DNA of 64,000 nt from Paraburkholderia phenazinium (lineage in GTDB: Bacteria > Pseudomonadota > Gammaproteobacteria > Burkholderiales > Burkholderiaceae): assembly GCF_900100735.1 (NCBI RefSeq), contig NZ_FNCJ01000006.1, positions 124,001-188,000 on the forward strand, written 5' to 3'. The position numbers and the translations under genes are program-made. Positions 1 to 7,248 of this stretch are shown here, in pieces; the first letter of the stretch is position 1; each line of letters opens with the position of its first letter. Under the pieces are notes generated by a model. The model did not search any database, was not told where the DNA came from, and saw nothing but the letters and a program-made list of their open reading frames with translations.

Positions 1-311
1 GCCGTTGGCGAGGCGTGGACTGGGGCGATGCGGGAAAGGACCCATCCCATGACGTCCGCCCGCCCATGCTTCACCGCCAGGTCGATGAAACGCTCGTTCT
101 GTTCGAACGGAACCGCCGGCATGCCATGACGGTTGACCATGCGATTCCGCTGGGACAGCAGCTCCTCCAGCGTCGCGTGCTGGAACAGCGCGTCCCAGTC
201 GATCTCGCGGTGCCAGTCGATCGAGATGTCCAGGGGTGGCCGTGTTGCCACCACGGGCGGTGCCGGCTTGGGCTTACGGCCCAACAGGGAGGCGATCAGG
301 GTGCGGAGCAT
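1..311 (-). CDS. Ankyrin-like protein, 3' end cut by window
   Basis: The frame opens at an ATG at 311 and stays open to the window edge, about 103 codons. The start lies 8 bp after the stop of the gene at 320-997, so the two are probably co-transcribed. The readable part contains helix-pair text such as NERFIDLAVKHGRADVMGWV, which resembles one ankyrin repeat, and fits the ankyrin-rich neighbourhood. The C-terminus is unseen, so the family call is tentative and no specific target can be named. Confidence 0.6.
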   Translation of the reverse strand, partial: MLRTLIASLLGRKPKPAPPVVATRPPLDISIDWHREIDWDALFQHATLEELLSQRNRMVNRHGMPAVPFEQNERFIDLAVKHGRADVMGWVLSRIAPVHASPT

Positions 312-319
312 GGTGGGAC

Positions 320-997
320 TTACAGGCGCTTGCGCGATTTGGTCCGGGCCACCGGCTTGCTGCTGGCCTGGGCCTCGGCCGCCGGCGCGCGCAGCTCGTG
401 CTGCTCCAGGCGAACGGTGTTGTGGGTCAGCCGTGCGCTGAGCGCGTCCGAGCCGAAGCGGCCGACGAACCGGCCTGACGCCAGGGCACCCTTGAAGAAC
501 TCCAGGTCCTCCTCGTTCGTGAAAACGCGCGCCAACCCGGGCCACGTGACGTCCGCCCCCGCCGCTTCGAGCTGGTCCAGGATCGTCGCGTAGCTTTTGG
601 TGAGGACCGCGGCCTCGCTGCTGTTGACCGGGTGTTCGGCGTTCCGGAAGGTGGCGAGCCACAAAGGTTCGTAGTAGCCGTCCAGCCCGTTCAGCATAGC
701 CGGCGTGGTGTGCTTGAGCAGCACCGCCAGGCAGTCCATCGGGATCACCGGGACCTTGCGAAGCGTCCGGCTTGCCGGTGCCCCCAGGTCAAGCAGCATC
801 GCTACAGCCTTCGCAGCGTGCCGGTTCTGACGGATCGCAGAGGTGAAGCTCATGAAGCGCTCGGGCGCCCCGTACTCCTGGGGGCCGTAGGTCAGCAAAG
901 CGCGCGCCGTTCGCACGTCGTGGCGGAGGGCGTAGCGCACCTCGCGGTCGAACGCATCGCGTTGGGCATGGGTGGTCGTGGTGGTGGTGATGAGCAT
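320..997 (-). CDS. Divergent ankyrin-like protein
   Basis: A 225-residue protein with a GAGGAG ribosome-binding site just before the ATG. Paired helices with patterns such as AVAMLLDLGAPAS and ILDQLEAAGADVT look like degenerate ankyrin repeats, usually protein-binding scaffolds. The C-terminus is basic (ending SRKRL). It has its own promoter at 1052-1079 and is followed within 8 bp by another ankyrin-like gene. No enzymatic motif or signal peptide is visible; the binding partner is unknown. Confidence 0.75.
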   Translation of the reverse strand: MLITTTTTTHAQRDAFDREVRYALRHDVRTARALLTYGPQEYGAPERFMSFTSAIRQNRHAAKAVAMLLDLGAPASRTLRKVPVIPMDCLAVLLKHTTPAMLNGLDGYYEPLWLATFRNAEHPVNSSEAAVLTKSYATILDQLEAAGADVTWPGLARVFTNEEDLEFFKGALASGRFVGRFGSDALSARLTHNTVRLEQHELRAPAAEAQASSKPVARTKSRKRL

Positions 998-1051
998 GGA
1001 GGGTCTCCTCGGGAAGGGTGGCAGCGCTGTGATCGCGCTGTTGATGGATTC

Positions 1052-1079
1052 ACCTTAACGCGATTTGCCCATCGGTCAA
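1052..1079 (-). promoter_or_regulatory. Promoter of the 997 gene
   Basis: Read on the minus strand: -35 TTGACC (1079-1074), 16 bp spacer, -10 TAAGGT (1057-1052). It belongs to the fixed-spacing promoter family of this window. Its spacer shares GGGCAAAT with the promoter at 2458-2485. Confidence 0.7.
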
Positions 1080-1114
1080 TAGGATGGGGAAACTTTTCGC
1101 CAACCGATCGAGGA

Positions 1115-1128
1115 TGGACCCTGGCACG
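1115..1128. promoter_or_regulatory. Degenerate copy of the plasmid operator
   Basis: TGGACCCTGGCACG keeps one complete half (GGCACG) of the recurrent palindrome CGTGC-N4-GCACG. It lies about 35 bp upstream of the -35 box at 1074-1079, the same side as most full copies. It could be a weak site or a decayed one. Confidence 0.4.
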
Positions 1129-1244
1129 GGTTGAAGGATTTCAACGTGCGCCTGGAAACCCACCCGGCTCGCTCCGCGCCCGGCCGCAAAGATCGCCTCC
1201 TGGCCCCTTCTGCCGGGCGAGGTTTGGCCTGGGCCCTTCCGGTG

Positions 1245-1841
1245 TCAGGCCTTGCCGATGCCTCGTGCTTCGTCCAGCATCGCGTCCACGTCGGCCAGTA
1301 CGCTCTCGTAGGACGCCCTCCCCTTACGATACGCACGCATGAGGGCCGGCACCTCGCGTAGCAGAGCCCAGGCGTTCGCAGGTTCGACGTCGGGCTTGCT
1401 GGGCTGGCCAGCATGTCCGCCGTAGCTCGCCAGCAGTTCCAGGATGTCGCCCAGATGGGAGCTGTCCCAACCCCGGCCACCGTTGTCGAGGTCGTCGTCG
1501 CTCTCGTCCAGGCGCTCGTCGTCGGACGTGACGGCACGGCCTTGCCTGTGCAGTTCGACCGCTCGCATCACCACCGCCGTCAGGGCCGGATGGTCCACGG
1601 TCGGATCCCTGAGCAAGGGGTCGGCCCCAGCGCGCAGCAGCCCTTCGACCGCCTCGATCGAGCCGATGTTGATCGCAGCCCGGAGGGGGACACCGACGAG
1701 CTGCAGATCACGTCCGTTGGGATCGACCCCCCGGTTGTGCAAGCGTCGTACCTCGTCCAGATCGTGCTTTCGGAGCGCCGTGATGAGGTCCATCTGGATG
1801 CGGTTTTGAGCGGCGTCGTGCAGGCGTGAGCGTGCGTGCAT
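1245..1841 (-). CDS. Ankyrin repeat protein
   Basis: A 198-residue protein. Residues about 17-80 contain clear ankyrin units (DLITALRKHDLDEVRRLHNRGVDPN; then AINIGSIEAVEGLLRAGADP, each shown in part). An acidic linker (DDERLDESDDDLD) follows, then a helical C-terminal half. The ATG at 1841 sits very close to a GAGGAGG site; an internal Met at residue 17 is an alternative start. It is third in a short operon after 2056-2430 and 1851-2048. Confidence 0.8.
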   Translation of the reverse strand: MHARSRLHDAAQNRIQMDLITALRKHDLDEVRRLHNRGVDPNGRDLQLVGVPLRAAINIGSIEAVEGLLRAGADPLLRDPTVDHPALTAVVMRAVELHRQGRAVTSDDERLDESDDDLDNGGRGWDSSHLGDILELLASYGGHAGQPSKPDVEPANAWALLREVPALMRAYRKGRASYESVLADVDAMLDEARGIGKA

Positions 1842-1850
1842 AACTCCTCC

Positions 1851-2048
1851 TCAGTCGTGCCGGGTGGGTGCGGCCCGGCCCATCGATGCGATGTCGGCGT
1901 CGATGTCGTCGAAAATGGCCGCAATGCGGGGGTCCAGTAGCACGTCGAGGATGTCGTCCGGCAGGTCCACCACTGGGCCCAGCAGCTCGTCCAGCTCCGC
2001 TTCGATGAGTGCCCGCCGGCCCTCGTCGTTGTTCAAGGTGGTCATCAT
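1851..2048 (-). CDS. Small acidic hypothetical protein
   Basis: A 65-residue, strongly acidic, helical protein rich in Asp/Glu (for example LIEAELDELLGPVVDLPDDI). Tandem ATG codons follow a GAGGAG site that overlaps the stop of the upstream regulator gene, so translation is probably coupled. The next gene starts 9 bp after the stop. I do not recognise a family. An antitoxin-like or accessory partner of its neighbours is possible but unproven. Confidence 0.7.
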   Translation of the reverse strand: MMTTLNNDEGRRALIEAELDELLGPVVDLPDDILDVLLDPRIAAIFDDIDADIASMGRAAPTRHD

Positions 2049-2055
2049 GGTCTCC

Positions 2056-2430
2056 TCAGGTGGTCGCCCGGTCCAGCCCTTCCAGGCCGAACTCGCGCAG
2101 CAGGGCCGAGACCGTGGTCTCGCGTTGGTCCGCCAGGGCCTGGAGTCGCGCCGCGTCGGGATGGGTGAAACTGGCGAAGAGGGTCTTGCGGTTCAGCGAT
2201 GGCGGCCCGCGCCGACGGGTGTACGTCGCCTTGAAGGCTTCCAGGTCGGCCCGTTGAAAGCGCCGGTGCGTGCCCACCTGCTCGTAGGCGAGCCGGCCCT
2301 CGTCCACCATGCGGTTCAGGGTCGTCGGCTTGATGCCCAGGAAACGCGCGGCCTGGGTCGTGCCCAGGATCTCGGGCACGGGCAGGTCGTCACGGGGTTG
2401 GGTTTCCTGGGTGGTGCGTGCGCGAGGCAT
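2056..2430 (-). CDS. MerR/excisionase-type DNA-binding protein
   Basis: A 124-residue protein. Residues about 22-70 form an excisionase-family helix-turn-helix with wing: TTQAARFLGIKPTTLNRMVD followed by a strand pair and HRRFQRADLEAF, typical of Xis/MerR-like regulators. A GGAG site lies 9 bp before the ATG. It is the first gene of an operon with 1851-2048 and 1245-1841 and has a promoter at 2458-2485. It may regulate that operon; the target is not known. Confidence 0.85.
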   Translation of the reverse strand: MPRARTTQETQPRDDLPVPEILGTTQAARFLGIKPTTLNRMVDEGRLAYEQVGTHRRFQRADLEAFKATYTRRRGPPSLNRKTLFASFTHPDAARLQALADQRETTVSALLREFGLEGLDRATT

Positions 2431-2457
2431 GGGGCAGATCTCCGTGTGGTTTTACCC

Positions 2458-2485
2458 ACCCTAGAAGATTTGCCCAGCCTGTCAA
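2458..2485 (-). promoter_or_regulatory. Promoter of the 2430 operon
   Basis: Minus strand: -35 TTGACA (2485-2480), 16 bp spacer, -10 TAGGGT (2463-2458), start codon about 20 bp after the predicted start point. The large palindrome at 2497-2532, which contains a perfect operator, lies 11 bp upstream of the -35 box. Confidence 0.75.
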
Positions 2486-2496
2486 TGGGTTGGGGA

Positions 2497-2532
2497 AGGT
2501 TTTTTTACGTGCCCTGGCACGTAAAAAAACCT
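2497..2532. repeat. Perfect 17+17 bp palindrome around an operator
   Basis: Arms of 17 bp (AGGTTTTTTTACGTGCC and its complement) flank a 2 bp centre. The core 2508-2521 is CGTGCCCTGGCACG, the plasmid operator. The T/A runs could also serve as terminator tails in both directions. Confidence 0.9.
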
Positions 2533-2549
2533 GGGAGGCTAAAGCCTCC
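2524..2549 (-). terminator. Rho-independent terminator after the 2660 gene
   Basis: On the minus strand the hairpin GGAGGCTTTAGCCTCC (2549-2534) is followed by CAGG and seven T. It lies downstream of the leftward gene ending at 2660 and separates it from the 2430 operon. Its T tail is also one arm of the 2497-2532 palindrome. Confidence 0.7.
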
Positions 2550-2659
2550 TGAGCGCAAACCCCGCCTTCGGCCCAGAGGCGTCAGCGGGGTTTTCCGGAC
2601 CGTGGTCTCCGAGGGTTTGGACGGTGGGGGTCGCGCAGCGTCGTCGCCCTGCTCTGCCG

Positions 2660-3436
2660 TCAGGTCGTCGCCGCTTCCCTCGCCCGCTTGGCGACCGGGC
2701 GAACCCAGCCCTCCCGGTGCGCGTGGAAAAACAGCGGTACGTTGAGGTCCTTGGCCAACGTGTTGCCACACCGCACGATCAGTTCGCCGATCGGACGCTG
2801 GTGCACGAACGCGTTCATGCAGAACTGCAACGCCGTCATCGCGCAGCAGAGCGGGTCGAGGTCCTGCGCCTGGATCAACCGGTCTTCGGGTCGAAGTCCC
2901 GGCTGGTTTTCACGGTCACGAAACAAGGCCAGCAGCAAGCCGCCCGCCCCGCACGTAGGTTCGTGGATCGTCAGCATCTCGTCGCCGCGCCGAACCGCGA
3001 AGTCAATACCGGGGGCCGCCGCCAGGTCGGCGAGGTCGGGCGGCGTGAAATACTGACCCAGCCCGTCGCCCCCGCGCTTGGCGAGCAGTTTGGTGTACAG
3101 GTCGCCCAGCACGTCGGTGAACGGCACGCTGTACCGCACCGCGGTCGCGTAGAGCATGAACAGCGCGGTGCTGACCGAGGGGTTGACGCCCGTCGTGTCG
3201 ATCGGCCCGTGGTACGACGTGCGCAGGCCCGCCTGGTCGCGGAACCCGTCGCTCGCGAACCGGACCATGCCGCCGTACAGCAGTGCTTTGAAGCGATCGG
3301 TGCATTCCTGACCGGGCACGTCGAGCCCCTGGGTCAACGCTTTCAGGGCCTCCTTGCGGTTTTTCGGGAGCGTTTTGTGGAGGATGTGCGGGTCGCCGGT
3401 GGTGGCGGCGCTGCAAACGGTGTCAAAGGTGGTCAT
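2660..3436 (-). CDS. N6-methyltransferase-fold protein lacking NPPY/F
   Basis: A 258-residue protein resembling the N-terminal and SAM-binding parts of HsdM-type N6-adenine methyltransferases: GQYFTPPDLADL, then the SAM motif EPTCGAGGLLLALF, then an acidic residue pair (QDLDPL). The chain ends about 60 residues later with no NPPF/NPPY catalytic motif, so it may bind SAM or DNA without methylating. ATG 3436 has GAGG at a good distance; ATG 3442 is the alternative. It is a paralogue of the next gene upstream. Confidence 0.75.
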   Translation of the reverse strand: MTTFDTVCSAATTGDPHILHKTLPKNRKEALKALTQGLDVPGQECTDRFKALLYGGMVRFASDGFRDQAGLRTSYHGPIDTTGVNPSVSTALFMLYATAVRYSVPFTDVLGDLYTKLLAKRGGDGLGQYFTPPDLADLAAAPGIDFAVRRGDEMLTIHEPTCGAGGLLLALFRDRENQPGLRPEDRLIQAQDLDPLCCAMTALQFCMNAFVHQRPIGELIVRCGNTLAKDLNVPLFFHAHREGWVRPVAKRAREAATT

Positions 3437-3501
3437 GCGCATCGCCTCGTTCGTGGTGGTTGGTGGTCGGGGCGCCCAACGCGCCCCGTGGTTCGGATCG
3501 G

Positions 3502-4353
3502 TTAAGCCTTGCGATGAGCAGCGTTGGCCTTGATGTCGGCCGCCAACAGCGCGGCGAACACGCGGACCAGCGGCGGAACTTCGACCTCCACCTTCCGAAG
3601 CTCGCCGTCTTCCCAGAACCCGTACGCGTGGCTTTTCTCGACGCTCGGGTGAACCGTCACCACGCGGGTCCCATCGGTGTGGTAGTCCTTGATCAGGTCG
3701 GCGCGGTGCATCCTCAGGCACCCCAGCGGTACCTTGTGCAGAAGCGAGGACATCGTGATTTGCAGCGTCGCCAGCTTCACCATCGCGGGGTCGATGTCGT
3801 TGGCGACCACGAACGTGTTGGCCACCCCGGCCTTGCCGTGCCGGTTGAGCCGGTTGCGCAGCTCAGCGAGCAGCAGCGCCCCCGATCCGCAGGTGGGGTC
3901 GCCCAACCGGCGGGGCCCGTGGTCGTCCGCCCCGTTGGCGAACGGTGCCAACAGGTCGGCCATGTCCGCCGGCGTCATGTGTTGCGCCTTGGCCGCGGCC
4001 TGTTGCTTCGCGATCGACCCGCCGTACAGATCGCTGAGCAGGTCCGCGAAAGGAACCGCCGACGCGACGAGTGCCAAGTAGTCGCTCCCCAGGTCGCCCA
4101 GCTCGGCCCACGCCTCAGGGTGGCCACGGTAATCCTCCAGCTCCACCACGAGCTGGCTGTCGAACCAGACGGACCCGCCGGCAGCGTAGTTGACCAGCAG
4201 TATTGGGGGCAACAGGTTGAACGTGACCTGCACGAGGTCGTCGAGCACCTCCTTCACGCCCGAGCGGAACGGGTGACGCTGGGCGAAGCGTCCGACGTGC
4301 GCCTTGAAGGCCTCGAACGGGGTGCTGGGCGTGCGGGTGGTTTTACGGGCCAT
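3502..4353 (-). CDS. Second methyltransferase-fold protein lacking NPPY/F
   Basis: A 283-residue paralogue of the 2660 gene. It has the same order: helical N-terminus, MTPADMADLLAPF, the SAM-binding motif DPTCGSGALLLAEL, an acidic motif (ANDIDPAMVKLA) and a short tail. As in its neighbour, no NPPY/F is visible. A GGAG site precedes the ATG. The two genes are 65 bp apart and probably co-transcribed. Possible roles are an antirestriction decoy, a specificity partner or an RNA/DNA-binding pseudo-enzyme; none is shown. Confidence 0.75.
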   Translation of the reverse strand: MARKTTRTPSTPFEAFKAHVGRFAQRHPFRSGVKEVLDDLVQVTFNLLPPILLVNYAAGGSVWFDSQLVVELEDYRGHPEAWAELGDLGSDYLALVASAVPFADLLSDLYGGSIAKQQAAAKAQHMTPADMADLLAPFANGADDHGPRRLGDPTCGSGALLLAELRNRLNRHGKAGVANTFVVANDIDPAMVKLATLQITMSSLLHKVPLGCLRMHRADLIKDYHTDGTRVVTVHPSVEKSHAYGFWEDGELRKVEVEVPPLVRVFAALLAADIKANAAHRKA

Positions 4354-4431
4354 AGGGTTCTCCTGGTGGTTGGGTTGGTCCGGGATGGGTGGTTTGTTTC
4401 GTGCGGTTGCTTGCGATGGGTGGTTCTGCGA

Positions 4432-5385
4432 TCAGCCCTGCGCGAGCCCAGTGTTCAGCTCGTCCAGCGCGGGCTTTAAAAGCGTCAAAATCTTGGCGGT
4501 TCTCTTGGTGTTGGGGCCGCGCATGTGAAGCGTCTGGTGGTAGAACCGCACGGCGTCGAGCCCGGGACCGCGCGCCGCGCCCGCTTCAACAAACGCCCGT
4601 ACGATGGACGGGTTCCCCCGGTCGAGAGCGTTCAGGAACGCGGTCCGTCCAATGAGGTCGTCCGGGCGGTGCGGATCCGCGCCGACGCTGAGCAGCAGCC
4701 GGACGGTTTTGGTCTTGCCGACCATGGCCGCGTAATCCAGCGGAGAGCGCCCGTTCATCGCGCGTTCGAGATCGCCCCCAGCACGCATGAGACGATCGAG
4801 GATCGTGGCCGTCAGCCCGTCCCGGGCGATCAGCCCGTGCAGGACGCTGCCCGTCCGTCCACCGTTCGGGTCGGCGCGGTGATCGATGAGCAGGTCCAAC
4901 ACGCGCCACTGCTCGTCGTCCGCCCATTCCCGTTGTTGCTGCATCTCCAGTTCGTCGAGGGAAGGGCCTTCGTAGTAACCCGGAAGCGATGCGATGTTTC
5001 TCAACGCCGTGCCCACCAGCGGACGCGACACACGCTCCAGCGCCACCACGTCACCGCCCATGCCGATCAACGCGGCCAACGCCGTGCTGTCGCCGAGGCC
5101 CACCGCCTGACGGATCCGTGCGGTGGCCCACGCCGCGCGCTCGTCCGGATCGTCGAGGTGGTTCAGGAGGTGCACCTCGTCCAAGATCTCGTCGTGGGTG
5201 AGCAGGGTGCGCACCGTGCGCTGGCGTTGCTCGCCGGCCGGGACGGCCGCGATCAGCTCGTCCACCGCCGACGTCGATCGGATGAGCGCGCCGCTCATGG
5301 CGTCGGTCAGCGGCACCAACCGGTGCAAGACGTGGGCGTGCTCGCCCAGGATCTCGCTCAACTCATTCAAATGTGCGTCGTACAT
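4432..5385 (-). CDS. Ankyrin repeat protein
   Basis: A 317-residue protein. The start is the Met at 5385 (MYDAHLNEL), 6 bp after AAGGA; the longer frame upstream has poor coding character. The N-terminal third is helical. From about residue 165 there are ankyrin units such as VLDLLIDHRADPN, ILDRLMRAGGDLERA, SPLDYAAMVGKTKTVRLLLS and ALDRGNPSIVRAFVEAGA. It is a likely cytoplasmic protein-interaction scaffold, in the leftward ankyrin operon. Confidence 0.85.
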   Translation of the reverse strand: MYDAHLNELSEILGEHAHVLHRLVPLTDAMSGALIRSTSAVDELIAAVPAGEQRQRTVRTLLTHDEILDEVHLLNHLDDPDERAAWATARIRQAVGLGDSTALAALIGMGGDVVALERVSRPLVGTALRNIASLPGYYEGPSLDELEMQQQREWADDEQWRVLDLLIDHRADPNGGRTGSVLHGLIARDGLTATILDRLMRAGGDLERAMNGRSPLDYAAMVGKTKTVRLLLSVGADPHRPDDLIGRTAFLNALDRGNPSIVRAFVEAGAARGPGLDAVRFYHQTLHMRGPNTKRTAKILTLLKPALDELNTGLAQG

Positions 5386-5420
5386 GGCATGTCCTTGTGG
5401 GGTGTTGTGATGGTGTCGAA

Positions 5421-5735
5421 CTAGAAGGAACCGGCCACCTCGACCGATCCCACGGGCTCCCCGTTGCGAAGCAGCTCCGCGATGTACGCCCACGTGGTCG
5501 CGCCACCCCGGACCACCACGGGCCCCGCGGTGTAGCGGTCCATCGAGCAGTAGCCCAACTCACGGGCGACCATCGCGAAACGCCGGGCCATGTCGTTGCG
5601 GGACAAGGCGCCGGTGTCGATGCCGTCGAACACGTCGAGCAGCAGGCCGTTCACGCGCGGAACGTTCGTCCGTGCCATCTCGTCCAGCAGCTCGGGCTTC
5701 CAGTTGCAAAACGCGTTGTGCGTCGTCGTTTCCAT
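5421..5735 (-). CDS. Hypothetical protein
   Basis: A 104-residue protein beginning METTTHNAF. The start overlaps the operon junction: the stop of the upstream ankyrin gene is at 5738, two bases away. It contains a helical region (VNGLLLDVFDGIDTGALS) and a beta-rich C-terminus. No known domain was recognised. Its position between two ankyrin genes makes translational coupling likely. Confidence 0.7.
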   Translation of the reverse strand: METTTHNAFCNWKPELLDEMARTNVPRVNGLLLDVFDGIDTGALSRNDMARRFAMVARELGYCSMDRYTAGPVVVRGGATTWAYIAELLRNGEPVGSVEVAGSF

Positions 5736-5737
5736 GG

Positions 5738-6316
5738 CTACCCCCGTCCCTTGGCTTTTTGAATCGCTTCGACCACGGCCGTATGGCCCCGCCGCGTGGC
5801 GAGGTCCAGCGCCGTCCGGCCGTCCGTGGTGAGCGCTCGCAGGTCGATCCCCGCCTTCACCAGCGGTTTCACAAACTCCGCCAGACCGTGCATCGCCACC
5901 ACGTGAAGGGGGTTGAGCCCCGTCATGCCGGCGAGCGTTTGCCCAGGGTCGCCCCCGTGGTAGCGGACCGCGTTCAGGTGCTTCGCTGCCAACGGCGACG
6001 CCAGCGTTTCGCGGAAATCCGTCAGGTCCGCGTTGGCGATGTCGCCCAGCAGGGCCAACCCGAGCAGGTCCGCCTGGTGCGCCCGGCGCAGGTCGTCCCA
6101 GCTCGTGCTGCCGCCCCGCATCGCTGCCGTCTGGATGTCCAGCAGGAACACCGCGACGTGGTACTCGTAGGAAACCCCGTGCGGGGGCATCGGGAGCGAG
6201 ACCGTACGCGAGGCCCGAAGCGGAACGGGCGAAGGCGTGCGGCGCTCGTAAGGACCTGCCTTCGAGTGCTTCCGGGGCTTGTAGTGGCGCGGCCGATTGC
6301 GCTGGATGGTGCTCAT
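5738..6316 (-). CDS. Ankyrin repeat protein
   Basis: A 192-residue protein with a very basic N-terminus (STIQRNRPRHYKPRKHSK). The C-terminal part has two good ankyrin repeats: TGLNPLHVVAMHGLAEFVKP and DGRTALDLATRRGHTAVVEA. GGAG precedes the ATG at 6316; the longer frame to 6454 lacks support. It is in tight order with 6340-6603 upstream and 5421-5735 downstream. Confidence 0.85.
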   Translation of the reverse strand: MSTIQRNRPRHYKPRKHSKAGPYERRTPSPVPLRASRTVSLPMPPHGVSYEYHVAVFLLDIQTAAMRGGSTSWDDLRRAHQADLLGLALLGDIANADLTDFRETLASPLAAKHLNAVRYHGGDPGQTLAGMTGLNPLHVVAMHGLAEFVKPLVKAGIDLRALTTDGRTALDLATRRGHTAVVEAIQKAKGRG

Positions 6317-6339
6317 CGTGGTGGTCTCCGGTGATCGAT

Positions 6340-6603
6340 TTAGGGGTTCGTGGGGAACGCGGTCCAACCCGTCCCCGCATCGACGTCGGTGGGCGATGCG
6401 CCCCACGACATCAGCAGGTACATCGCCTCGACGTGGTCGCCCGCGCTCGCCCACATCAGCGGGGTGCGCGCTTCACCGCCGACGCTCTTCAGGGTGCCGT
6501 TGAGGTCCGCACCGGCGTCGAGCTGCTCACGCATGGCGTCGAGGTCGCCCGCGTACGCCGCGGCGCACAGGGACGCGGTGGCGAGGTTCAGGGGGGTGGT
6601 CAT
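6340..6603 (-). CDS. Small ankyrin repeat protein
   Basis: An 87-residue protein made of about two and a half ankyrin repeats: ASLCAAAYAGDLDAMREQLD, then ARTPLMWASAGDHVEAMYLL. It has a good AGGAG site 8 bp before the ATG. It is probably a single-domain interaction module acting with its larger neighbours. Confidence 0.85.
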   Translation of the reverse strand: MTTPLNLATASLCAAAYAGDLDAMREQLDAGADLNGTLKSVGGEARTPLMWASAGDHVEAMYLLMSWGASPTDVDAGTGWTAFPTNP

Positions 6604-6627
6604 GGGGTTGGCTCCTGAGGGCGCTGG

Positions 6628-7134
6628 TCAGGCGAGGTCGAACGTCAGCGCCAGCGCAACGGCGGCGTCGAACGGCAGGAGGTTCAGCACCACGGAGCCC
6701 GGGTTTTGCGCTTGGACCTTGAGCGCGATGGCGTGGGTGTCGGCCTTGCGCGGGCTCTTCACGCAGCCAAGGCCCTTCTCGTCCATGAACCACACGAGAA
6801 CCTGACGGGCCATGTCCCTGGTCAGGTCCTTCTCGACCAGGTGACGGGTCACGAGCCGTACGATGGGAAACCCATGCTCGTAGTACGACGCGAGCTGCAG
6901 GTCCGCCGGCGCGGTGGCGATCGCGTGCGCGCGAAAGGCGTCTTCTTCTTCCCGGCTGACGAACGAACAGGGCATGTCGCCGCCGTCGCCACGCTCCTCG
7001 AAGGTCGCGATGCGCACGCCGTTGCGGTAGAGGGTGCCGGTGTACGCCCAGCCCTCGTTGCCCACGGTTTGCGACCCGATGGTCACTGCGTAGTGGGTGC
7101 CCGTTTGCAGGTCTTGCGAGGTGTTCTGGTTCAT
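6628..7134 (-). CDS. Hypothetical protein
   Basis: A 168-residue protein starting MNQNTSQDL, with AAGGAA 6 bp before the ATG. The sequence is mixed alpha/beta (YTGTLYRNGVRIATFEERGD; then helices with VTRHLVEKDLTRDMARQV). No family was recognised and no signal peptide is visible. Its leader carries the conserved 46 nt stem-loop element at 7190-7235, so its expression is probably controlled together with other genes that have this element. Confidence 0.75.
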   Translation of the reverse strand: MNQNTSQDLQTGTHYAVTIGSQTVGNEGWAYTGTLYRNGVRIATFEERGDGGDMPCSFVSREEEDAFRAHAIATAPADLQLASYYEHGFPIVRLVTRHLVEKDLTRDMARQVLVWFMDEKGLGCVKSPRKADTHAIALKVQAQNPGSVVLNLLPFDAAVALALTFDLA

Positions 7135-7189
7135 GGTGGTTCCTTGAGGTGGTGTGGGGTGATGCCAGTGTCCCGGAGGGCCCGGCCTC

Positions 7190-7235
7190 GGTTGAGTCAT
7201 CGGGTGGCAAGTCCCAGGGGCGGCCCGAGACTCAC
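7190..7235 (-). promoter_or_regulatory. Stem-loop leader element, copy 1
   Basis: On the minus strand it starts GTGAGTCTCGGG and ends CCCGATGACTCAAC. The ends pair as TGAGTC/GACTCA extended by TCGGG/CCCGA. It ends 55 nt before the ATG at 7134. It is one of six copies of nearly identical length in the window. Confidence 0.7.
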
Positions 7236-7248
7236 AGAACCGGGCGGA

